This document shows positions 7,511 to 15,280 of a stretch of DNA of 23,079 bases, piece after piece. The position numbers and the translations under genes are program-made. Origin of the DNA: an uncultured Rubrobacteraceae bacterium (GTDB taxonomy: Bacteria > Actinomycetota > Rubrobacteria > Rubrobacterales > Rubrobacteraceae); assembly GCA_902806105.1 (NCBI GenBank), contig CADCVI010000203.1:1-23079 (forward strand), given 5' to 3'. Positions within the stretch are counted from its first letter, which is position 1; the number at the start of each line of letters is the position of its first letter. Below the pieces are notes generated by a model, which saw only the letters and a program-made list of their open reading frames with translations, was not told the origin of the DNA and made no database searches.

Positions 7511-7683
7511 GTTTTCCTCGATCCTATAGTTGGAGACGCACAGCTCCCGTGGCGTCTGAGTCTACAACGCGACCCTTACCACCGGTGCGGCGAGGTTTCA
7601 CGAACGGTGGGATATAACTAGCGGCGGCCCCACAGGAGGGGGCTTCGCACACGACCGAAAGCACTACGATCCGGGGGCGCGGC

Positions 7684-9555
7684 TTGAGAAAGATGCTCAC
7701 CATCCTGCTGATCCTCGGCCTGCTGAACTCCTGCGGCGGCGCCGGTCCCGCTGCCCCCGAAGACGCTTCTCGCAACGGCGCGGCGGCGGACGAGGCTCCC
7801 TCCACGATGGACGAGACGACCGGCGAGACCACCGCACGGTCCCCGGCCACGGTCGCCGAGCCCGAGACTACGCAGGAGCCGCCGCCTGAGGAGCCCGCGG
7901 TCCAGGCGACCGCCAGTACGCCGGATACGCCCGCGGTCGGCGGCAACGGCATGGTCAGCTCCGCCCACCCGCTCGCCACCGAGGCCGGCCTCGAGGTCCT
8001 CGCCGATGGTGGGAACGCCTTCGATGCGGCCGTCGCGGTCGCGGCGGCCCTCAACGTCGTCGAGCCGATGATGAGCGGGGCCGCCGGTTACGGCGCGCTC
8101 GTCGTCTACGACGCGGAGAAGGGCCAGACCCGTTACCTCGACGCCGGGAGCCGCTTCCCCGCGTCGACCGACCCGACCGTCTTCCGCTCGACGACGCCGG
8201 GCTACGAGGCGAACCGCTGCGGGGCGCCCGCCGTCTCCGCACCCGCCAACGTCGACGCCTGGGAGAAGCTCTCCGAGGAGTACGGGGAGCTGGAGTGGGA
8301 CCGTCTCTTCGAGCCCGCCATACGCTACGCGGAGGGCGGCTTCGCCATAGACCGGGTGACCGCCGGTTGGATCGGCTCGGAGTTCCCCGCCTTCCCCGAG
8401 AACGCCCGCGCCATCTACGGCCGCGACGGTCTCCCGCTCACGACCGGCGAGACCCTCGTCCAGACCGACCTCGCGGGCTCCCTCCGGCTCATCTCGCGCG
8501 AGGGTGCCGATGCCATACACGGCGGCCCCCTCGGAGAGGCGATGGCCTCCTCCGTGCAGGAGGGCGGCGGCTTCCTGACCCTCGAAGATACCCGCGAGAA
8601 CCGCGCCGAGTGGCTCGACACCGTAAGCATCCCCTACAAGGGCAACGAGGTGATCACGGCCTCGCCGCCATCCACCTCGTGGGGCATGCTCCTGCGGCTC
8701 GGGGTAATGAGCCGCTTCGGGCTCACCCCTGCCGACCACAACACCTCCGACTACCTCCACGCCCTCACCGAGGCCTCCAAGCAGGGCGGACAGGTCGCTC
8801 GCGAATACGCCGCAGACCCGCCCTTCGACCTCCTGCTCTCGGAGGACTACTGGGCCGAGCAGGTCGCGAACATGAGCCCCTACTACGCGAGCCCCTACGA
8901 GCCCTTCACGAGCGTCGATTCCGCCGCTTCCTGCTCCCCGACGGGCTACACGCCCACCGGACCCGCCAACGACGCGCAGGCGAACTCCCAGGGCTACACC
9001 ACCCACTACGTCGTCGCCGACGGCGAGGGGAACGTCGTCAGCTCCACCCAGACGCTCGGCAACGTCTTCGGGAGCAAGGTCATGCCCGAGGGGACGGGCC
9101 TCTGGCTCAACGACGCGACCGCCTGGAGCCGCTTCGAGCCCGTCGGGAACGTCTTCGACGTCTATCCCGGCCGCAAGAGCCTCTACGCCCTGTGCCCCGT
9201 GATCGTGCTGCGAGACGGACGTCCCACCATCGCCCTAGGCACCCCCGGCGGGCGCACCATCCCCCAGACCACCACCCAGATGCTGACCAACATGGTCGAG
9301 TTCGACATGGACGTCCAGGACGCCGTCGCCGCCCCGAGGACGAGCTTCGTGATCCCGGACATCCTCGCCGTCGAGGAGGGGATAAGCCAGCCCGTCCGCG
9401 ACGACCTCCTCGCCCGCGGCCACAACGTCCGCCCCGCGACCTCCGCCCTCGGCAACGCCCACGCCCTGGCCATCGAATACGACGACGAGGGCAACCCGAC
9501 CCGCTTCACCGGCGGCGCCGATCCGCGCGGCGTCGGCTCCGCGGCGGGCTACTGA
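7684..9555 (+). CDS. ggt: gamma-glutamyltranspeptidase family Ntn-hydrolase, probable lipoprotein
   Basis: This 623-residue protein would mature by autocleavage before Thr439 in 'GYTTHYVV', giving a large subunit (to 438) and a small one of 185 residues. Family landmarks are 'MVSSAHPLATEAGLEVLADGGNAFDAAVA' near the start of the catalytic part and 'GTPGGRTIPQTTTQML' in the small subunit. The family moves or hydrolyses gamma-glutamyl groups from glutathione and similar compounds. The N-terminus (Arg-Lys, hydrophobic run, LNSC with Cys17) looks like a lipoprotein signal and is followed by about 60 residues rich in Pro, Thr, Glu and Ala, probably a tether outside the membrane. The TTG start keeps the basic residues; an ATG three codons later would lose them. 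The usual RE.AP substrate motif is replaced by 'DAGSRFPAS', closer to oxamate amidohydrolase/YwrD-like members, so the substrate may differ from glutathione. Confidence 0.88.
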   Translation: MRKMLTILLILGLLNSCGGAGPAAPEDASRNGAAADEAPSTMDETTGETTARSPATVAEPETTQEPPPEEPAVQATASTPDTPAVGGNGMVSSAHPLATEAGLEVLADGGNAFDAAVAVAAALNVVEPMMSGAAGYGALVVYDAEKGQTRYLDAGSRFPASTDPTVFRSTTPGYEANRCGAPAVSAPANVDAWEKLSEEYGELEWDRLFEPAIRYAEGGFAIDRVTAGWIGSEFPAFPENARAIYGRDGLPLTTGETLVQTDLAGSLRLISREGADAIHGGPLGEAMASSVQEGGGFLTLEDTRENRAEWLDTVSIPYKGNEVITASPPSTSWGMLLRLGVMSRFGLTPADHNTSDYLHALTEASKQGGQVAREYAADPPFDLLLSEDYWAEQVANMSPYYASPYEPFTSVDSAASCSPTGYTPTGPANDAQANSQGYTTHYVVADGEGNVVSSTQTLGNVFGSKVMPEGTGLWLNDATAWSRFEPVGNVFDVYPGRKSLYALCPVIVLRDGRPTIALGTPGGRTIPQTTTQMLTNMVEFDMDVQDAVAAPRTSFVIPDILAVEEGISQPVRDDLLARGHNVRPATSALGNAHALAIEYDDEGNPTRFTGGADPRGVGSAAGY

Positions 9556-9584
9556 CCCGCGCCACATCCCTTGTAGCTCTGGTA

Positions 9585-9625
9585 CCGGCAGGGGTAGCCG
9601 TCCGTAGGGCGTGAGCCCCTGCCGG
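9585..9625. terminator. hairpin downstream of the transpeptidase gene
   Basis: CCGGCAGGGG (9585-9594) pairs exactly with CCCCTGCCGG (9616-9625) around a 21-base loop. It begins 29 bases after the stop, between convergent genes. No T-run is present on either strand. It is the likely 3'-end structure for the transpeptidase. The rest of 9556-9788 holds no gene that I can support. Confidence 0.5.
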
Positions 9626-9788
9626 GTAGATGAACGGTGCATGGGGTAGCGTGTGGGAACTTGGCGTTAGAAAGGTGCCCGGCGGCTTGGAGGGGGATTC
9701 CACAAAGGTTTCGCACTCTGCGGGCCACCGGGCTCATCAATCGTACATGCGTGGCACATGCGGGGCAATACCTGTATAGCCCCAGGGA

Positions 9789-11549
9789 TCAGGAGGAGCG
9801 GACGCCCGGGGCCCCGATCTCGGCTCGCAGGGTCTCGACCTCTTCCGTGATCCCGGCGAGGGAGACCCTCGCCTCCGTCATGCGCGAGTGCTCGGTGCGC
9901 ACGAAGCGCGTGTAGGGGGCGATCGCCTCGCGCATCCGTTCGACAGAGCGCGCAAGCTCCGTGTCGAACTGCCGCCGGACAACCTCGACGAGCCGCTCGC
10001 GCAGGGCCTCGGTCTCGCGCGCGAACTCCGCGCGCGCCTTGCGGCGCCTGTTCGGCAGCACGAAGAGCCCGTAGCCGCCGAGTATCGCCACGGCGATGAG
10101 CCCGGTCACGTCGAGGAAGCGGGTGGTGAACAGGGTGACCACGAGCGCCCCGATGCCGAGAGCGCCCGCCCCTGAGACGGCAGTCTGGGCGACGGCGGTT
10201 TGTATGGAGAGCGCGAGCTCGGCGGACTCGCGCTCCCGGTCGTAGCGGCGGACGACGTCTTGAGCGTTACGACCGACGGACTGCAGAAGCTGGTTGCGGT
10301 TGTACTCGAAGTTGTCCCCGACGTCGCCGATGATGTGCTCGTCGTAGCGGGCCTGGCGGCGGCGGTTCACGTAGTCGACGACGCTCCGCCACTGCTTGAG
10401 GTTCCGGTCGACCATCCAGTCGATAAGCTCCTGCACGCGCTCGTCGATGAGAGCCTCGGTGTCCGAGACTACCTCGTCCTTGAAGCGTTCCCGCACCTTC
10501 TCCTGCCTGAGCAGCTCCCGCACGTTCATCAGCCGGATGTTCTCCTCCAGCCACGCGTCGCCCCGCTCGCTCATCCTGAGGACGATGTTCTCCATCTCGG
10601 CGAGGCGCGCCTCGAAGTCGCGCTGCATGTCGTCTGTGTACGCGTCGAGCTGGGATTCCACGTTCTCGGACATCTTGAAGTCGTCCTCCAGAAGCTCCAG
10701 CCGCTCGTTTATCGTGAGCCCGTAGCGCCTGACGAGCTCCTCGACGACGCCCAGGGGACTCTCCAGCTTCAGCCGCAGGCGGCCCTCCTCGTCCAGGAGC
10801 CCCCGGACGTAGCCCTCGAGCTCCCCGAAGCCGCTCGCGCTCAACAGCGCTTCCGATTCCAGGCTCCCGAGGCCCGGAGCCTTCGCCTTGCGCGCGAGGT
10901 ACGCGGAGACGAAGAAGATGGGCGGCTTCAGGCCGAGCATCGAGCGGACGCCCTCTTCCACGAAGGATCTCACCTGCTCGCGGTCCTCGTCGCCCCGGAG
11001 CAGGTCTACCTTGTTGACGACCAGCACGATCTTCTTGCCCCAGTCGCGGATAAGCTCCAGGTAGCCGCGCTCGGACTCGGTGAACGGCCTGTCCGCCGAG
11101 GTGACGAACAGGACGAGGTCCGAGCGGGGGACGAAGCTGCGGCTTAGCTCCTCGTGGTGGCGGATGATGGCGTTCGTGCCGGGCGTGTCCACGATGGCGA
11201 CCTCGCGCAGGAAGTCGTTCGGGTAGCCCCTCTCCAGGACCCCCTCCCGGCGCTCGCGCTCCTCCGGCTGCTCCGCGTAGCGCAGCACGGTGATACGGTC
11301 AGTCGTCGGCGTGACGCCCTCCGTGGAGATCTCCGCCCCGAGCAGCGCGTTGACGAACGCGCTCTTCCCCGCGTTGAACTCCCCGACCACGACGAGCAGG
11401 AAGAGCTCCCCGAGGTCGTCGAGCTTCTGCCGCACGAGCCCCGCGTCCTCCCGGGGCGCGCCGAACCCATCCAGGAACCCGACGACGCCCTCCAGGAGCG
11501 CCTTCTCGCGCTCCGCCAGCTTCTTCCAATGCTCGTCGAGGATCCGCAC
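9789..11549 (-). CDS. bacterial dynamin-like GTPase
   Basis: The 586-residue protein has a complete dynamin-type GTPase domain: P-loop GEFNAGKS (56-63), switch I 'TPTTDRIT' (80-87), G3 DTPG (121-124) and G4 NKVD (179-182). A long helical stalk follows (about 255-445), then two hydrophobic segments (about 455-475 and 480-499) joined by a short turn and followed by the basic patch RRRKARAEFAR, then a C-terminal coiled coil (510-580). This matches the bacterial dynamin-like layout in which a paddle or hairpin inserts into the membrane. Such proteins remodel or protect membranes, for example in envelope stress. Many are encoded in tandem pairs; here only one copy is present. The start is GTG, and the gene is divergent from the DUF2723 gene. 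Confidence 0.9.
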   Translation of the reverse strand: MRILDEHWKKLAEREKALLEGVVGFLDGFGAPREDAGLVRQKLDDLGELFLLVVVGEFNAGKSAFVNALLGAEISTEGVTPTTDRITVLRYAEQPEERERREGVLERGYPNDFLREVAIVDTPGTNAIIRHHEELSRSFVPRSDLVLFVTSADRPFTESERGYLELIRDWGKKIVLVVNKVDLLRGDEDREQVRSFVEEGVRSMLGLKPPIFFVSAYLARKAKAPGLGSLESEALLSASGFGELEGYVRGLLDEEGRLRLKLESPLGVVEELVRRYGLTINERLELLEDDFKMSENVESQLDAYTDDMQRDFEARLAEMENIVLRMSERGDAWLEENIRLMNVRELLRQEKVRERFKDEVVSDTEALIDERVQELIDWMVDRNLKQWRSVVDYVNRRRQARYDEHIIGDVGDNFEYNRNQLLQSVGRNAQDVVRRYDRERESAELALSIQTAVAQTAVSGAGALGIGALVVTLFTTRFLDVTGLIAVAILGGYGLFVLPNRRRKARAEFARETEALRERLVEVVRRQFDTELARSVERMREAIAPYTRFVRTEHSRMTEARVSLAGITEEVETLRAEIGAPGVRSS

Positions 11550-11585
11550 CCTGCCCCACGCTCCCGTCTAATTTTGACCGCGCAC

Positions 11586-11591
11586 ATTCTA
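11586..11591 (-). promoter_or_regulatory. possible -10 element for the dynamin-like gene
   Basis: TAGAAT reads on the minus strand about 37 bases upstream of the GTG at 11549, within a locally AT-richer stretch. No good -35 element is visible, so this is weak. Confidence 0.25.
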
Positions 11592-11699
11592 CTCTTTACC
11601 CCGAACCGCCCGCCGGGCCCTCACCGTTCCTCGTATCCCGGACGGATCGATAGCGTGTGCGGCGGAATACCCCTGGCCGTCTCCTCACTCCTATGATGC

Positions 11700-11727
11700 T
11701 TGAGGGGCAAAAGCACTGTGGTACCCT
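11700..11727 (+). promoter_or_regulatory. candidate sigma70-type promoter giving a leaderless transcript
   Basis: TTGAGG (11700-11705) and TACCCT (11722-11727) are separated by 16 bases. The expected start of transcription is at about 11734-11737, which falls on the GTG of the DUF2723 gene. No ribosome binding site is visible before that GTG, which fits leaderless translation, common in actinobacteria. Confidence 0.42.
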
Positions 11728-11736
11728 ATTTCGCTA

Positions 11737-13401
11737 GTGAAAGAGGCAGTCGAAGAGCCGGTGGTGAAGAGGAAGCTGCTCCTGCGGGGCTACGCCGTGC
11801 CCTCGATCCCGGTTCCCTCCCGAAGGACGGCGGCGACGATCGTCGGGCTCCTCGTTGCGGGCTTCGCGCTCTTTCTCTACCTCAGGACGCTCGCCCCGAC
11901 GGTGCTCTATTACGCCCGGCCCACGCTCCTGGATTCCGCGATGTTCCAGGCACAGCTTACTACGCTCGGGATCACGCACCCCACAGGCTACCCAACCTAC
12001 ACGATGATCGGGCACCTGTTCACGTACCTGCCCATAGGGGACCCTGCTTACAGGATCAACCTCTTCTCGGCGGTCATGGGCGGCGCGGCGATCCTGACGC
12101 TCTACGCGCTCGCCCTCAGGCTGACCGGAAGCATCCTCGGGGCCGGGCTGGGCGCCCTCGCGTTCGCCGTCGGGGACACCTTCTGGAGCCAGGCGATTAT
12201 CGCCGAGGTCTACACCCTGAACGTCCTGTTTATCTGCTCCGTCCTGCTCCTGCTCGTCCTGTGGAGGGATACGAGGCGGGAGCGCTATCTCCTCGGTGCA
12301 TGCTTCCTCATGGGCCTCTCCCTGACCCACCACCTCACCAGCGGCCTGCTCCTGCCGGGGGCCGCGATCTTCGTCTTCGCCGTGGAAAGGAAGACGTTCC
12401 TCAGGTGGAGGACCGTCTTAAAGGGGGCGGGGCTCTTCCTCGTCGGGCTCCTTCCTTACCTTTACCTGCCCATACGCGCCTCCATGAACCCGCCGATGAA
12501 TGAGGCGGACCCGACGACGCCCGCGCGGTTCTGGGAGCTCGTCAACGGGGGGGCGCTTACCGGTGTCTTCGGGACTTTCGGTCCCGACCTGATCCCCCTG
12601 AGGCTCTCCTTCTTCGGTGGCTACATGGGCGACGAGTTCAGCGTGGTACTGCTCTTTGTTGCGATGTTCGGGACCGTGGTCGCGGTCGTGAAGGACCGGG
12701 CGGCGGCGGCGATGCTCGGCTTCCTCTTCCTAACCTGGCTCGCCTACGCCATCGAGTACGAGATCTTCGACTTCTTCCTGTACTTCATACCGTCGTACCT
12801 GATCCTGGCCCTCTTCATGGCCTTCGGCGTGGCCGCGATCTTCGACGGCGTCCGCAAGCTGACCGCCTCCTCAACGCCGGCCCTGCGAGGGGCTGCCCTC
12901 GTCCTCCTCTTCTCGCCTCTCTTCTACTTCGCGCTCGCGGACATCCGCAGCGATTACCGTAAGGTCGACCGCAGCGGGGATTTCGAAGGGCGCGAGATTA
13001 TAGAAGACGTCGCCGCGAACGCCCTGCCGAACGCCACGATCCTGCACCACCGGAGCACGCTCTGGTACATGGTCCTCGTCGAGGAGCGCCGCCGCGACCT
13101 CACCCTGGTCAGCCCCTGGTACCCCTCCTGGCACCGCTACACCGACCTCGTCTGGCCCGACGACATAGACCGCACCACCGCGGCCCTCCGCTGGAGCACC
13201 AACGACTACACCGGCCTCGGCGCCGCCGAAGAGGCCGCCGAGAGGAACCGCCCCGTCTACATCCTCGACCAGCCGAGCGCAGGACCCCAGAGCTTCTACG
13301 ACGCCGGATGGCAGACCATCAAGGTCGAGGGCGACCTCTTCGAGCTCGTCCCCCCCGGCCGTGAGCCCTTCACTTCGATCGAGGAGCAGCAGGACGGCTG
13401 A
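11737..13401 (+). CDS. DUF2723-family multi-pass membrane protein, probable GT-C glycosyltransferase
   Basis: The protein has 554 residues with a first membrane segment at about 33-50 and several more up to about 405, then a soluble C-terminal domain (about 410-550). The landmark 'LGITHPTGYPTYTMIGHLFTYLPIGDPAYRINLFSA' (77-112) is typical of DUF2723 proteins, which relate to protein O-mannosyltransferases and other GT-C enzymes that use lipid-linked sugars. The acidic motif of the first outer loop, often DSGEF or DSPE in this family, reads DSAMF here (Asp66-Phe70), so the usual acidic partner is missing. It may transfer sugars to proteins or envelope polymers, but this is inferred from fold alone. 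GTG 11737 has no ribosome site; GTG 11764 is an alternative start that would cost nine residues. Confidence 0.82.
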   Translation: MKEAVEEPVVKRKLLLRGYAVPSIPVPSRRTAATIVGLLVAGFALFLYLRTLAPTVLYYARPTLLDSAMFQAQLTTLGITHPTGYPTYTMIGHLFTYLPIGDPAYRINLFSAVMGGAAILTLYALALRLTGSILGAGLGALAFAVGDTFWSQAIIAEVYTLNVLFICSVLLLLVLWRDTRRERYLLGACFLMGLSLTHHLTSGLLLPGAAIFVFAVERKTFLRWRTVLKGAGLFLVGLLPYLYLPIRASMNPPMNEADPTTPARFWELVNGGALTGVFGTFGPDLIPLRLSFFGGYMGDEFSVVLLFVAMFGTVVAVVKDRAAAAMLGFLFLTWLAYAIEYEIFDFFLYFIPSYLILALFMAFGVAAIFDGVRKLTASSTPALRGAALVLLFSPLFYFALADIRSDYRKVDRSGDFEGREIIEDVAANALPNATILHHRSTLWYMVLVEERRRDLTLVSPWYPSWHRYTDLVWPDDIDRTTAALRWSTNDYTGLGAAEEAAERNRPVYILDQPSAGPQSFYDAGWQTIKVEGDLFELVPPGREPFTSIEEQQDG

Positions 13402-13439
13402 TCTCCGAAGGACTCCGAGACGCCGGTGCGCTGCTCCGT

Positions 13440-14423
13440 CTAGGGAATAGAAACCAGCTTCCCGTAGGTCTTGCGGCTCCCGAGCAGGCCGAGGGCTTCG
13501 GGTATCTCCTCGAAGGGAACGGTTTGGTAGATCAAGGGGTCTATGTTTCCCTCCTCGTAGAGGCGGACGAGGGCCTCGTGGTTCGCGGCGACCAGTTGCG
13601 GCATGACCCTGTTGTAGAGGCCCCAGTGGAGGCCGACGACGGAGTAGTTCTTGACGAGGGCGTGGTTGGCCGGGGCCTCGGGGATCTTGCCGGAGGCGAA
13701 GCCGACGACGAGGATGCGGCCCTCGAAGGCCACGCACTTTCGGGAGCGGTCGAAGACCTCGCCGCCGACCGGGTCGAAGATCACATCCGCCCCGCGCCCG
13801 CCGGTCGCCTCCTTCACGGCGTCGACGAAGTCTGCCTCGCGGTAGTCCAGCGAGACCTCGGCCCCGAGCTCCTCGCAGACCCTGACCTTCTCGGCCCCGC
13901 CCGACGTTGCGATCACGCGCGCCCCCGCGGCCCTCGCTACTTGTATCGCCGCCGAGCCCACGCCCCCGGCCCCCGCATGGACCAGCACGGTCTCACCCTC
14001 TCTGAGGCCCGCCCTGCGGTGCAGGCCCGTGTACGCCGTCTGGTAGACGATGTGCATTGCCGCCGCCTTCTCGTAGGGCATGGCGTCCGGGATGGGGAAG
14101 ACGCCGCCCTCGGCCGGGGCGATTACCTTCTCGGAGAAGCCGCCTCTTGGGAGCGGCGGGGTGGCGAGGACCCTGGTCCCCGGTTGGATCGCGACGCCGC
14201 TCCCGGTCTCGACCACCGTTCCGGCGACCTCCGCACCGGGGGTGAAGGGCGGGTCGGGCCGCTCCTGGTACTTGCCCTGGCAGAGAAGGATGTCGAAGAA
14301 GTTGAGCGCCGCCGCCTCGACCTCGACGAGAACCTCGCCGGGACCCGGCTTCGGCTCGTCGACCTCTTCGAGTTTCAGGGCATCCTTCGGGTCTCCGGGT
14401 TCGTGTACCCTCCAGGCTTTCAT
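13440..14423 (-). CDS. zinc-independent medium-chain quinone oxidoreductase (NADPH)
   Basis: This 327-residue medium-chain dehydrogenase/reductase has a GroES-like N-terminal half with 'NFFDILLCQGKY' and 'PFTPGAEVAGTV', and a Rossmann half with the nucleotide motif AGAGGVG (150-156). The structural-zinc cysteine cluster and catalytic Cys-His pair of the alcohol dehydrogenases are absent, which places it with QOR/crotonyl-CoA-reductase-like enzymes. These use NADPH to reduce quinones or activated double bonds such as enals. GGGGAGGAG precedes the ATG on the minus strand. The gene converges on the DUF2723 gene with only 38 bp between the stops, and diverges from the CBS-ACT gene across 145 bp. 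The physiological substrate is not readable from sequence. Confidence 0.9.
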   Translation of the reverse strand: MKAWRVHEPGDPKDALKLEEVDEPKPGPGEVLVEVEAAALNFFDILLCQGKYQERPDPPFTPGAEVAGTVVETGSGVAIQPGTRVLATPPLPRGGFSEKVIAPAEGGVFPIPDAMPYEKAAAMHIVYQTAYTGLHRRAGLREGETVLVHAGAGGVGSAAIQVARAAGARVIATSGGAEKVRVCEELGAEVSLDYREADFVDAVKEATGGRGADVIFDPVGGEVFDRSRKCVAFEGRILVVGFASGKIPEAPANHALVKNYSVVGLHWGLYNRVMPQLVAANHEALVRLYEEGNIDPLIYQTVPFEEIPEALGLLGSRKTYGKLVSIP

Positions 14424-14461
14424 GCTCCGCTCCTCCCCTGTAGACGGACGAGATTCGAGCT

Positions 14462-14483
14462 TAACACCGCGCGCGGCGTGTTA
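14462..14483. promoter_or_regulatory. TAACAC-N10-GTGTTA dyad, possible operator
   Basis: TAACAC (14462-14467) and GTGTTA (14478-14483) form a perfect inverted repeat with a 10-base spacer in the 145-bp divergent region between the quinone oxidoreductase and CBS-ACT genes. Size and placement fit a dimeric repressor site controlling one or both genes. No regulator gene is nearby, so the binding protein is unknown. Confidence 0.35.
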
Positions 14484-14554
14484 CCGGTCCTACTTCTGGC
14501 GCGTCCCACAGAGGGCTGATAAGCTCCCGGGCGTACTTCTGCGGACACGTTTTC

Positions 14555-14560
14555 GGGAGG
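14555..14560 (+). promoter_or_regulatory. ribosome binding site deciding the CBS-ACT start
   Basis: GGGAGG lies 8 bases before ATG 14569. The frame is open much further upstream (to 14080) but there it overlaps the divergent oxidoreductase gene and its translation is unlike any CBS protein, so the internal ATG is the start. Confidence 0.75.
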
Positions 14561-14568
14561 ATTTCAGG

Positions 14569-15231
14569 ATGCTCAGGGTAAGGGACGCCATGACCAGGGA
14601 GGTCTTCACCGTAGGGCCGGAGGCCGGGGCCGGCGAGGCGTGGGGCCTGTGCCGGGAGCACGGCATCCGGCACCTGCCGGTCGTCGAGGGCGGGAAGGTA
14701 GTCGGCATCATCTCGGACAGGGATCTCAGGGACATCAGCCCGCCGCGGGACACCCAGGATCAGGAGAACGCTCTGGGCTACGCGCGCGTCCGGGAGATCA
14801 TGACGACCGACGTAGTCACGACGCATCCCCTCGACACCATCGAGCATGCGGCGCGCGTGATCCAGGATCATGGCTTCAACTGCCTGCCGGTCGTCGCCGA
14901 CGGCGAGCTTGCCGGCATCATCACGTCGTCCGACCTCGTGCGGATGCTCGTCGAGATGATCGGTGCCGGGGCCGAGGGCAGCTGGATCGAGGTCGAGGTC
15001 CCGAACGAGCCGGGGACCCTCGCCGGGATCACGGACGAGCTCCGGAACCGCCACGTGAATATCGCCGGGATCTTCCTTGCCCCCGCCGCCCGCGAGGCTT
15101 TCCGCACGATCGTCCTGCGCCTCGAAACCACGGACCCGTCGAGCATCGCAACGACCCTCGAAGGCGCAGGCTACACCGTCACCACCACGGAATCCTCGGC
15201 ACCCGCCAACCGCAACCTGGAACGCCGGTAA
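14569..15231 (+). CDS. AcuB-like CBS-CBS-ACT regulatory protein
   Basis: The 220-residue protein has two CBS domains in tandem (about 1-58 and 74-132), each ending in a typical 'GIISDRDL' or 'GIITSSDL' strand-helix, followed by an ACT domain (about 138-205, 'IEVEVPNEPGTLAGITDEL'). This order and length match Bacillus AcuB, which is linked to control of acetyl-CoA synthetase. CBS pairs bind adenosine nucleotides and ACT domains often bind amino acids, so the protein is probably a cytosolic ligand sensor. No acuA or acuC partner is next to it. The usual CBS pattern 'DVMT' is DAMT in domain 1 and EIMT in domain 2. A strong hairpin follows the stop. Confidence 0.88.
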   Translation: MLRVRDAMTREVFTVGPEAGAGEAWGLCREHGIRHLPVVEGGKVVGIISDRDLRDISPPRDTQDQENALGYARVREIMTTDVVTTHPLDTIEHAARVIQDHGFNCLPVVADGELAGIITSSDLVRMLVEMIGAGAEGSWIEVEVPNEPGTLAGITDELRNRHVNIAGIFLAPAAREAFRTIVLRLETTDPSSIATTLEGAGYTVTTTESSAPANRNLERR

Positions 15232-15235
15232 AGGA

Positions 15236-15273
15236 CGGGGGCGGGCCGGTAGCGAACTACCGGCCCGCCCCCG
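15236..15273. terminator. 17-bp hairpin with CGAA loop between convergent genes
   Basis: The arms 15236-15252 and 15257-15272/73 pair perfectly over 17 bp (left arm begins CGGGGGCGGGCCGGTAG) around a CGAA tetraloop. It begins 5 bases after the CBS-ACT stop and ends 8 bases before the stop of the convergent epimerase gene. It is almost certainly a shared bidirectional 3'-end structure, though neither side carries a T-tract. Confidence 0.75.
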
Positions 15274-15280
15274 CTCATCC

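Noticed and set aside
7079..7621. 180-codon + strand ORF.
   Set aside because: It overlaps the better supported minus-strand small gene, has no ribosome site and its composition is that of an antisense shadow.
9670..9735. Possible tRNA-like fold (outer GCCCGG/CCGGGC repeat).
   Set aside because: No T-loop GGTTCRA-CC pattern, no anticodon arm and no CCA-compatible end.
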